Assembly: GCA_000729835.1 (NCBI GenBank)
Contig: JFHB01000009.1
Coordinates: forward strand, 186,001 to 250,000
DNA length: 64,000 nucleotides
DNA from: Atkinsonella hypoxylon
Lineage: Eukaryota; Ascomycota; Sordariomycetes; Hypocreales; Clavicipitaceae
Direction: 5' to 3'
This document shows positions 34,750-44,948 of the stretch, piece after piece (position 1 is the first letter of the stretch; each line of letters starts with the position of its first letter). Below the pieces are notes generated by a model. It worked only from the letters and a program-made list of their open reading frames with translations, was not told where the DNA came from and did no database searches. A program made the position numbers and the translations under genes.

Positions 34750-35438
34750 GATGAGATCCTGATTTGCAACGCAGTATTGTGTGCAAGGATGGATTGGGTT
34801 AGGGAAGAAAATATGAAGCTGGAGTTCACGAATGTGTTGCATCCAAGCTATCGAAGTTTAAGCAACCTTAATGAGTCAAACGGCAAGAGCTGGCGGCAGG
34901 TGTCAAGCAGGTTGCTTGCCGGCTGCAGTTGAGTGCCTGACACAAACGAATAGACTGGCTTTGAGGATGGCAGCTGCAATACTGGCTACGGGAGGAATTG
35001 GAAAAAACTGCCAGCTGATCGTTCTATTGTGTTACAAATCAAATGAATAACAATAGTGGCATTTTGGATTATTCAATGCTGATCTATGTATACATGTTTA
35101 TGGACCTCAACCTGACCTTGAGCTAGGTTAAAGGCCTAGGTATGTTGTGGTAAGAAAAATACATGTAGTCACTTGTTAAGTACATCAATGAGTAAAACCA
35201 GGAAGAAATATGTCAACATGGTCAAACACTTACTTATTATTGCGGTATACCGGATGGTTGAAGAACAGTGAGAAGAAATATGTATTGCTAGAGGCGGCGG
35301 GATGTAGTGGGGCCTTGAAGTCAACTGAGGTTGCTGGAGAGAACCAGAGCAGAGCAGGGGCCTCGACGGAGTAAGTACCTTTGCATCTCCCAGTCGCGTA
35401 AATGGATGAACGGACAGTGATCCATTCGACAGACAACT
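34750..35438. promoter_or_regulatory. divergent promoter region between the TAG-interrupted gene and ORC1
   Basis: 689 bp between starts at 34749 (minus) and 35439 (plus). The minus frame extends upstream to an ATG at 34842, so the TAG-interrupted gene could be 31 residues longer. No other feature seen. Confidence 0.4.
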
Positions 35439-37835
35439 ATGCCGCATAATATGGCGCCACAAAATGCCAACCAGAGCAATGCAGGAGCCAACTCGCGGCG
35501 CAGAAAAGCTCTCCCTGGTGTAATACGCGATGATTCGGACGACGAGTTGGGTAGCGATGACCTGCCATGGGAATGGATTTACAACGTTGAGAATGCAGAC
35601 AGAGCAAACGGTGACGACCAGAACGATCGCAAAAGACGCAAAGTCTCAGGCGACAAGATAGTGGGAGCTCGAATGGGGAATTTTGAGTGCCGAATTGGCG
35701 ATACCGTCTTGCTGAAGGCAGAAGGTTCCAACGAGGCTTGGGTGGCTATTATATGCGAATTTATCGAAGATGATGGTGAAGGCGAAAAGGCGGCCAACTT
35801 CATGTGGTTTTCGACCGAAAAGGAAATTCGCAACAAGGACAGGAAGAGAAATGACTTTTATTGGGTAGAAAAGCAGCTGCGTATTTGCCGTTCCTCTTGA
35901 AGTCCTTGATGCTGATACCCAGTCTTGCAGAATGAGCTTTACATATCGCCGTCATGGGATATTAACCCCCTGGCATCAATCAATGGGAAAGCAAAAGTCA
36001 CCTCTCTGGAAAAGTTCCTGCTCGATCACCCGACTGGGAAAATAGCTCGCAATTCAAAGGACTATGGCAAGACTTTTATCTGCCGAAGGGGCTGTAACAC
36101 AAGGACGGCGACTTATACAGACGAGTTCGTCTGGGAAGAACTGTATACAGGCGTTGATGACCTGTTTCGACTGATTGACGTAGTTGAAAAGGGGACTAAG
36201 GCTGGTGTTCGTGGCCGGCAGAAAGCTCGTGAGCAGGAACCTCAGGACGCGGCTTATTTCCCGCCCCAAACACCTACCAAAAGGCTTCGGTCCGCAGTTG
36301 CGACACCTCAATCTAAACGGGGCCAAGAGGAACCAGGCTCGCAGTCCCGTAGAAGGTAAGTAGCACGCTTCTTCTCATTGAATTTCACTAATTTGTAATG
36401 ATAGCGGAGCAGGAAGAAAGCTCGAGTTTACACCTCTGGCAACTCGTAAGCTATCACCGAGCGCCGTTCGTGGATCACCGTTTCAAATAGCTCGCTCTCA
36501 TCTCCACGTGTCGTCGGTTCCTGAGAGCTTGCCTTGTCGAGAGGGTGAGTTCTCGCTAGTGTACTTTCACTTGGAGGCTGCCATCTCGGAGGGAACCGGC
36601 AACTGCATATATATCTCAGGAACTCCTGGCACAGGGAAAACTGCGACAGTACGCGAAGTCATTGCTCGTCTAGAAGAAGCTGTAGGGTCTGATGAGTTGG
36701 ATGACTTTATATTTGTCGAAATCAACGGCATGAAAATCACAGATCCGCAACAATCGTACACTTTGCTCTGGGAGGCTTTGCGGGGTGAGCGAGCCAGTCC
36801 TTCTCAGGCGCTAGATCTCTTGCAACGAGAATTCAGCAACCCTAGCCCCAGACGTGTTCCTTGTGTTGTTTTGATGGATGAGCTCGATCAGCTTGTCACC
36901 AAAAATCAGGCAGTAATGTACAATTTTTTCAACTGGCCGACCCTCCGCCATAGCCGACTCATTGTACTTGCTGTTGCAAACACGATGGATCTCCCTGAAA
37001 GAACACTCAGCAACAAAATCAGCAGTCGTCTAGGTATGCTAACATCCGGCTGTCTTTTTTCTATCGGACAGCACAGGAATTTTCATACTTTCAATGAACT
37101 CTACCTGACATTTCTCTTATTCTAGGTCTTACCCGTATCACTTTCCCCGGCTACACACATGACCAACTCATGAAAATCATTCAATCCCGTCTACAAGGTG
37201 TCCCTGGTGACATAGTCGAAGCGGATGCTGTTCAATTTGCCAGTCGAAAAGTCGCAGCCGTCAGTGGCGATGCGCGAAGAGCTCTTGACATTTGTCGGCG
37301 AGCAGTGGAGATGGCGGAAAACGATGTTCAAGGCGACCCAACGACACCGAGCAAGACCGGCAAGCAGGACTTGCAACGACGTGGGAGGGTCACAATTGTC
37401 ACTATCAAGAAGGCCATCAATGAAGCAACAACCAACCCAGTGCAGCAGCACCTGCGGGGACTTCCTCTCATGGCCAAGCTGCTCGTGGCCGCGCTGCTGT
37501 TGAGAATCAGACGGACAGGCCTTATTGAAACGACGTTTGGCGAAGTCGTTGACGAACTGCAGCGAGCAACAGCCAACGCAGCCCCTGCTCTACCAGGTAT
37601 GGCACAAATCTTGGACAACGGTCTTCAGGGTACACCAGGGGCTGGCCAACGGCATTTAGGGCGGCCAAGCTACGTACACACGACAGCTTTGGACCTTGTA
37701 GCTGCTGGACTGGTGAATTTGGAAGCACATCGAGCTGAAAGATCGAGTAAAATGCGCCTGACAATTTCAGATGACGAAGTGAAGATGGCACTTCGAGATG
37801 ACGGAGACCTGAGAGCCATGGGTATAGCAGTATAA
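35439..37835 (+). CDS. ORC1: origin recognition complex subunit 1
   Basis: Exons 35439-35864, 35931-36355, 36405-37033 and 37126-37835; introns 66, 49 and 92 bp; 729 residues. A BAH domain fills about residues 65-200 (FECRIGDTVLLKAEG, FYWNELYISPSWDI, KTFICRRGCNTRTATYTDEF). A basic linker leads to the AAA+ module: PCREGEFSLVYFHLEAAI, Walker A GTPGTGKT at about 356-363, Walker B VVLMDELDQL at about 438-447, sensor 1 VLAVANTMDLPER, then RITFPGYTHDQLMKII and sensor 2 SGDARRALDICRRAVEMAEN. A winged-helix segment ends the protein. ORC1 is the ATP-binding subunit that marks origins and loads MCM with Cdc6. BAH plus AAA order separates it from Cdc6. A second in-frame ATG at 35451 is also possible. 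Confidence 0.95.
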
Positions 37836-37963
37836 TGTACAGTTATGTGATCAATCCAAGGTGTCTAAGCCGGTTAATTTATATTCGAATGCGCCAAACA
37901 GGTTGCTTAACACAAAATATGAATCCTGCACCCTCAGTATTCGTCTTGTTATGGCCCATAATG

Positions 37964-39497
37964 TTAAAACTTGCGCCTGCCCAACGTAGGCGTCCACTGG
38001 ACTGGATGGCTTTCAGCAGTAGCCTTGTCATCTGGTTTCCATATTTTGACTAGATTCAGATCAGCAACATGTCAGGCATTATTGATAAAAACGCATCAGA
38101 CGATACGTACTTGTCTTGTCAGCTTCGCCACAAATCAAACGCAGTCCAGAGCGATCAAATGTCGAGCTCATGATACCTGCCTCTGCGTCCAACGATCCAG
38201 GCTGAGCGGTCGTATCAAGCGACTGGAAGCGATACCCTGTCTTCCAGTCCCAGAAGCTCATTGAGCCATTGTCACCTTGAGAATCGGCATGTCAGCATCG
38301 CATCGTATGAAGCGGCAACACAGTAGACCGTCCCAAATTTGCGCACAGGCGTATAAACATACCTCCCGAGAACAAGACATTGTTCTGGTTTACGCTCAGT
38401 GTATTGATAATTGCATTTTGGCCGTCAAAGTTCTGCATGAAGGCTCCCTCGGGACACTTCCACTGCTTGATACTTGCCGTGCTACCGCTTGCAAACGTAA
38501 ACTCCGTGGGATGCACGGCAAGCGCTCGAACGCCCTTCTTGTGATGCGTCAACACACCCATTGTTTTGCCGGCCGCCAAGTCCCACATTCTGACGGTCGA
38601 ATCCAAGGAGCCCGTGATGACCTGGGGATCTGCCTCCTGGCACTTGACGTCGGAGACGGTGCCAGTGTGTCCTGAAAGAACGTGGATATTGCTTCGCGTC
38701 CGCATGTCCCATACTCGGGCGACGCCGTCTCGACCGCCTGTCACGAGAACATCGAGCGTCGGGTGGAGAGAGAGGGTATACACGCCGCTGAGGTGACCGT
38801 GGTAGTGTCGGATGACTTTATTCGTTTCGAGATCCCAGCACTTGACCATCTTATCTTCGCCGCAGGAAAACAGATAAGGGTGCCTTGGCGAGACGGCGAG
38901 GCCGCGAACGGTGCTGATGTGTCCGGTCAATGTGAGGCGGAGGGAGCCTGTGGCGAGATCCCAGATCTTGATTGTCCTGTCGCCAGCACCACTGGCAAAC
39001 CACTTGTTTCCTGGCTCGACGGCAAGAGCTCGAACCCAACCGAGATGGCCAGAGATGACTCTCATCAACTTCCACGGCGGATGCCACTCCGGTTTCAGCT
39101 GTTGAAACGAGCCCGAGTCTCGTGATATAAGGCTCGTGTTATTCTGCGACGATGCGTTTCCGGCCGGGCTCGAGCCAGGCTTCGAATTAGGCCCAGCCTC
39201 GAGAAGTTTCTGCGCCGGTCGCGCTGGTCCGCCGGCCCTAGACTTGTTTGCTAAGTTCTTTCCGGTATGCTTCGCCGGCTGCCTAGCAGCAAGAGAAGGG
39301 GGAAGAATTTGTATGCTGGAATATTCGGCTTGGAATCGGCGCTTCATCACGGGGTCACTGTACACATCCTCGAGTTTCTGTCGCTTGCTGCTAGGCTGCT
39401 CCGTCGCTCTGGGATATAGGCTCCGCGACACGAGCGCATTCTGCATTGCTAGAGACCCAAGCTGTAGAGCATCTTGCGGTTGCGGTTGCGTCTCCAT
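37964..39497 (-). CDS. PRP46: pre-mRNA splicing factor Prp46 / PRL1 (WD40, NineTeen complex)
   Basis: Exons 39497-38363, 38275-38111 and 38049-37964; introns 87 and 61 bp; 461 residues. The longer open frame begins with TTG, so ATG 39497 (METQPQPQDALQLG) is chosen. The N-terminal 150 residues are polar. KPEWHPPWKLMRVISGHLGW then opens a seven-blade WD40 propeller with repeats ending ASGAGDRTIKIWD, SCGEDKMVKCWD, TGGRDGVARVWD, TGSLDSTVRMWD, ASGSTASIKQWK, DNGSMSFWDW and GEADKTIKIWKPDD. This is the Prp46/Cwf1/PRL1 signature. The protein belongs to the Prp19-associated complex that activates the spliceosome. The third exon supplies IKIWKPDDKATAESHPV, matching the conserved family C-terminus. It converges on ORC1 with 128 bp between stops. 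Confidence 0.95.
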
Positions 39498-40249
39498 TGC
39501 GTGCGATCGGATTGTGGTTGAGAAAGAGTTGAAGCTTCGCAAACCGCAGGTTCAGAGACGTGGATGGATAATGGGACCCGACAATGCTTTGGTTTCTATG
39601 CGGCGCTAGCACAGCGTGAGTACGGTGGTAATGTAGGCAAGGGTGCGAATATTCCTAGCTGCCTTACTCTGCAATAGCCTGGAATTTTGAAGAAGCAAAT
39701 TTCAACTTCTTGAAGCTTACTAGTCTTTCTGATACCCTTGTATGATTAATTAAATGGCTTGCCAACAAGCTAGGTAGCTTCACTAACCTCTCGGAGACTT
39801 GTATGACCTTTTAGACGAACATCACCTTTGTATAAAGAGATCAATCTATACGCGGCTGTTCACATAGCCACTTGAACAACAGCAATTCATGAAGTAAAAT
39901 CTGCCCAGAGCTTGTTTACTGTACAACTGCTTATTATGGTACTTGGTAGCGCTGCTGAATTTTTCGCCGTGGCGATCCATTGCAGAGCTTACCTAATATA
40001 CCACCGTAACGGCGCCGCATAGCCACCATCCCCTTCTGGGCAAACGCTCGACTTGATTCGTCTTGAGCTTCACTCACCATTGAGACTAATAATTATCCGA
40101 ATGCTTCAAGACACCACCGAAAAAGAAAAAAAAATTATATATATATATATATATGCTAGGACGCTCGTTCCAGTGATCTATGAATAATAGGGACCGAAAT
40201 TCACGCTCAGAATCACATTTTCACAAATCTTGGTTCTTCTCTTTTGCCA
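39498..40249. promoter_or_regulatory. divergent promoter region between PRP46 and NAS6
   Basis: 752 bp between divergent starts. It includes an (AT)n microsatellite at 40136-40156 less than 100 bp upstream of the NAS6 ATG. No gene seen. Confidence 0.45.
40136..40156. repeat. (TA)n microsatellite
   Basis: About ten uninterrupted TA units preceded by an A-rich tract, just upstream of the NAS6 start. Confidence 0.85.
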
Positions 40250-41370
40250 ATGGCAGACGACAACGATCGCTTCCCTCTGCACACGGCTGCCAGAGAGGGG
40301 AATGGCAAGTACACGCGGTTCCAGTCCCATGAACACTTGACGTACTGATTTTTCAATCCAGTGGCCAAGGCCGAAGGGCTTCTGAAAGTAATGAACTCAT
40401 CACCTCGCTGGAATCTTGTTCTGTGCCCAGTTTCGTCATCAGCCAACTTACATTGTCCCAGTCGGACCCGAAGCTGTTCACCAAGAAGGATGACGATGGC
40501 CGCTACCCCATCCACTGGGCGGCATCAGCAAACAACCTCGAAATCATCACCATGCTAGCCGATCAGAAGAACTTTGATCCAGATGTCCAAGTGAGTTGAA
40601 CACAGAACATCCATTACGTCATCTCATTCCCTTGTTTCCCGGCGTCGACGCTTCTTACTTACTCCTTTCACCTTGCACAGGATGGAAGCGGCTGGACGCC
40701 TCTCATGATAGCCGCCAGCGTTCCAGATAGTGAGGCTAGCCCACGAACTCTCATCCAAAAAGGCGCCCAAGTAAATGAGAAGAGTATGGAAGCCCATGCC
40801 CTGCGGCGCCTGAGCCTATGAGCGTATCTAACAGCGAGATTCCCAGATTTCAACGGTCAGGTAGGTTGAAAGATCCGCACGCTGACTTGCATTTTACATT
40901 AATGACGTCGAAGACGGCTCTTCACTTCGTGGCGTCCAAGAAGAATATGGATGTAGCCCGCTTACTGCTGGAATGCAACCCCCCAGCGTCAACGAGGGTG
41001 CGCGACCGTCGCGGACAATATCCCATACACCGGGCCGCAGCAGTTGGATCTGTCCCCATGGTCAAACTGCTACTTAAATATCGCAGTCCGCTGAACCCCA
41101 CTGACAATGAGGGATATACGCCCCTTCATCACGCGGTGGCAGAGGGGCACGGTGACGTGGCCATCGCTTTGTTGAAAGAAGGTGCGGATTTCACAATCAA
41201 GAACGCAGAGGATATGTTGCCTTTGGATCTGGCGCATGACAAAGAGGCAAGTGTGCATATAAAAATAACCCATCTTGATGTGGGCTTTGAATGTCACTGA
41301 CGGCAGTCACCAGGTCCGTCTATATATCATGCGTGGAGCAGAACGAGAAGGAATTGAGCTGTCCCCATAA
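40250..41370 (+). CDS. NAS6: 26S proteasome assembly chaperone Nas6 / gankyrin
   Basis: Seven exons: 40250-40304, 40362-40387, 40462-40590, 40681-40783, 40847-40860 (14 nt), 40914-41246 and 41314-41370; 238 residues. The spliced protein is a run of ankyrin repeats: RFPLHTAAREGNVAKAEGLL, KKDDDGRYPIHWAASANNLE, QDGSGWTPLMIAAS, NFNGQTALHFVASKKN, RRGQYPIHRAAAVGSVPMVK, NEGYTPLHHAVAEGHGDVAI, ending AEREGIELSP as in yeast Nas6 and mammalian gankyrin. It binds the Rpt3 C-terminal domain during 19S base assembly. Introns 1 and 6 have GC donors (G|GCAAGT), both needed for frame and repeat spacing. For intron 1 a nearby GT donor with no second intron also stays open but destroys the ankyrin repeat. Confidence 0.92.
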
Positions 41371-41468
41371 GCGAGGTGCTCGTGTTCGTAAACTGAATCT
41401 ACCACATATGGCTGTAAACAGGCTGGAGCCAGCCTAGCCCATAATGCTGTGCTCTGTGCTCTGTGTTC

Positions 41469-44092
41469 TCATTTCACTGTTCGCTCAACCAATTCTCGAT
41501 ACATGGCCTTGACATCCTCAACATCTGCTTTGAGTTCCTCGACGAGCTCGCTTTTCTCACCCAGCATCTCCAATGTTGTCTGGTATCTTGAGTCAAGACT
41601 GGCCACTTCTTGCTCCAACTGAGGGACTTTCGAGGCAGCAGCCTTTGTCTCTTCTATCTCTTTCATAAGTGCAACCAAATCTGACCTCGCTTCGTCCCTC
41701 TGACTACATACTCTCGCCATTTCCTCTTTTGCCGTGACCTTCTCTGCTTCAAGCCGTCGAATGGCCGCGCTCATCCTCTCAACAAGCTGTACAGATGGCC
41801 CTGCAGCCACTGTTGATACTGAGACCATGTCCTGAGCCACATGACGAGCAGGTGAAGGAATACTCCCTAGAGGCTCATTTTCTTGTTCCGCCGCAGCCGG
41901 TAAAGCGAATTGCCCACTTTCACTGAGGGATGCAAAAAATGAAAATGGTGTTGGTGGTGGACCTGATCCAGCATAAGACGGTTCGCTGGTTCGAATAGGA
42001 GTCTGACCCGTGCTTTGTCGAATTGGTGACACGATATCTGTAGCGCCAATGTCTGGAGTGCTCCCAGGGGTGTGGGATTGGCGTGGTTTGCCTTGCCCAG
42101 TGAGTCCGAGCAAATCTGAGCTGAAAGTCCTTGACATGGAAAAATTTGGCGAATGTGAACGGCTTTGATGTCCCCTATTTGTTGCACCTGCCACGTTATC
42201 TATCCACTGCCGTTGCTCAGCCTCGACTCTATAAACTTTGTCGGTGACACCTTGTCTCAGTTTATCGAGTTCCCCACGCGCCTCGGCTAGAGAGGCTTCA
42301 CAGGACTTGTATGAGGTCTGCAACTCTGCTAGCTCGCATCGACAGGTTTCCAGCTCTCCACGCGTAGAGACAAGAGACGGTTGCACCTCTTGAAGTTCAT
42401 CTTCGAGCACTTTTAATCGTAGAGCCTGCAAAAGAAGAGCAGAATAGTAAGCCAAAGTAGTTCGGTTCGGCTGGGCTGAATTGCAAAATGCATTCCTAGA
42501 CCTACCGTATCTCGTGCCTTTTTCCTCATTTCCGATTCTCGCCGCTGTGCCTCGTCTTTCTCTTTCTCTAAATTGGCAGATTTGGCAATGAGCGATGCTT
42601 CAATGCCTTGCCAGTTTTCTCTGGCCGAAGCATACTGGGACTGTAATGTCTCCATCTGGCGGAACATTTTGACTTGTGCTTCTCCGCCAAACCCTGATGA
42701 TGCTTCCTCTGCCGCCACCCTCATGGCCTCCAGCTTGCCTTCTACGGCCTGTAATTCGACCTTCAAATCCTCCTCAGTATTGCGTGCCCGCTCGTTGGCA
42801 CGTTCAAGTTTCTCACGCCATTCAACTGCTTCTTGTCGCGCTTGCTCCATCGCTGCCTCCTTTTCCGCGCGAAGGATTGAGCTCGATTCCTCTAGCGTTC
42901 TTTGTTTTAGACGTTCCGCATTTATGGCTTTATTCATTGCATCTCGATGAGCAACTTCAGCCTCTTCCATCTTTTTCCTCCATTCCTGCTCCTGGCGTTT
43001 ATGCGTTTCATCTTTTCTTGAAATCTCCTTTTTCAGCGATTCAATCTCTTTTTGTAACGCACTAATGGATCGATTGGTCTCGTCCTGCTGCCTTGTTGTA
43101 TCTTCAGAGTCCAGCCGAGCACGTAGAGCTTCTGCTTCAGAAAGCACCTTGTCTCGGTGAGTTCTCAAGTCTCCCAGTTGCTTCTCATGCTCGCTGATGA
43201 GAGCTCGAAGCCTTTTAATTGTAGTTCTCAGATGGTGCTCGTTCGCGGATAGCTTCTGACCTTCTTCCATGAGTAAAGCTATTTTTTCATCCCTTTCTGC
43301 AATTTTTTGTTCGGGACTACCAGATGGTGCCGCCGCAGCAGCTTTTTTTGCTGCTTCTATGGCGGTCTTTGACAAGTATTGAAGCTTGGATTGTAAAGAG
43401 TCTATGCGTTCGACATACTCTTGAATTTCCTCCTGTTTCTTGGCATTTAACACTTGCAGACGATCTGCTAGATCTGAGCTGTCGTCTGGTTTTGAAGAGG
43501 TTGAGTCTTGCCCTCCGGATGTTTCGGTTTCTCTAGAGTCTGTACTTGCAGTACCCCTAATGTCTGGTACCTGCTTGGACACCTGGGCTGTATCTACAGG
43601 TATGGTCTCGTTCGATATCGCATTGTCTCGACTTGCCAACGGACCTCTATCAGTAGATTTCCGTTCCATTGAAGGTCGACTTGCCTGGTCCACAGAACTT
43701 CTTGGTGAAGCACTTCCTCTGCTTGCTGTCCCACTGCCACTAGCCTTGCCTGCCATGGCCTGTGCCAATCTTGCTTGAAGGCGGTCATTGGCGCCGCCCC
43801 TAGACGACGACCGCGAATTTGTCACAGTCAATTTAGCTGGCTGCACTAATTTCTGTGACGATTGTTGACCTTTCGCAACCGTGGTCGTGGTCGTGGCTGT
43901 GGGTATACTTGCAGGCGACGCTGACCTAGACGTAGGAATAGGTGACGCAGTGGTCGTCGAAGTATCAGCGACGAGGGTTTGCGCCGGAGCTTCGTCATGC
44001 TCCGCCAGTATATTATCCAACCTCGATTCCACGCCAGCGACCGCTTGGGAAAGAAACGAGCCCCATCTTGACTGCTTGCCTGGAGCAGCCAT
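41469..44092 (-). CDS. SGM1: TMF/Sgm1-type golgin (coiled coil)
   Basis: Exons 44092-42506 and 42425-41469, with an 80-bp intron (GTAGGT donor, TTGCAG acceptor); 847 residues. It begins MAAPGKQSRWGSFLSQAVAG, an amphipathic start common in golgins. A Ser/Thr-rich region (about 40-200) follows, then heptad-rich coiled coil over about residues 205-620 (LADRLQVLNAKKQEEIQEYV, LRTTIKRLRALISEHEKQLG and onward). After a disordered Ser/Pro linker comes the C-terminal TMF 'TATA-binding' domain, in fact a Rab6-binding coiled coil: CSQRDEARSDLVALMKEIEE, RYQTTLEMLGEKSELVEELK and DVEDVKAMYRELVE. Family role: Golgi tethering with Ypt6/Rab6. The symbol is the yeast name for the family. Confidence 0.9.
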
Positions 44093-44948
44093 AGCAAGGC
44101 CCTTCGTCGACAGTTGGTAACACGCTAATCCGGCCCTTGCCGCGAAGGACTTATGGAAGGAGAAGCCAATAAGCCAGTTCGAACGGTCGAGTTGTGCCGG
44201 ATTCTCGTCTGACAGGAATACCGAGGGATTGCTGTATGGTGTGATGCCAAATGCGAAGAATATCAGACTTGCGAGCTGGTCTGTCTGAACGTCAGCGTGG
44301 TTCGTCCTATTGGTGGGACGCGTGGCCGACAGGGCTGCCAGAAACGGAAACTGTCTGTCTGGTCTAATAAGGTCACGACAACCCTCGCAGCTCCATGACG
44401 CGGACCAAAATCGCGCAATGCACCACCGTTCCCGACAACTGTTGACTTTGCTGGGTTTCGAAACTAGTGACTGCTGAGACTACCGGGCAACGCGGCTCCA
44501 GAACCCTAAAGTGGGCTCGAGGCATTATCACACGATTTGTGCCTTAGCTCCAATTTCAACACATGACATATCTCTTTTTTATCTGAGGCTCTGTAATATG
44601 CAGATGGTGGCCTAGGTACCTAAACGAACATGGGACTGACACATGGCTGATCGCTTTAGGGACATTGGCCACTATACATTGTGTTGTGCATGAATACAAA
44701 GAATCAGCTCATATACAACATTTATATCTTATCAAACGGGGTATCATGAAGTAATCTCCTATATCAATCAACAAGCCATAACTTTGAGAGCGCGACACAG
44801 GATTTCAGACCCCGCCCGTAATACACCTTGTCAACGTGTACAACGAATCTTGAGTGATGACCTCCCAAATCGAAGAGCGCTACACCAGAACCCAGAAAGA
44901 AATGATAACATATAACTGCGCTCGCTCACAAGAAAGCTGTACGTAGAT
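44093..44948. other. intergenic, no gene seen
   Basis: 856 bp between the SGM1 start and the stop of the large Trp-Lys repeat gene, both on the minus strand. It contains one CCTAGGTACC word (44611-44620). No supportable frame. Confidence 0.5.
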
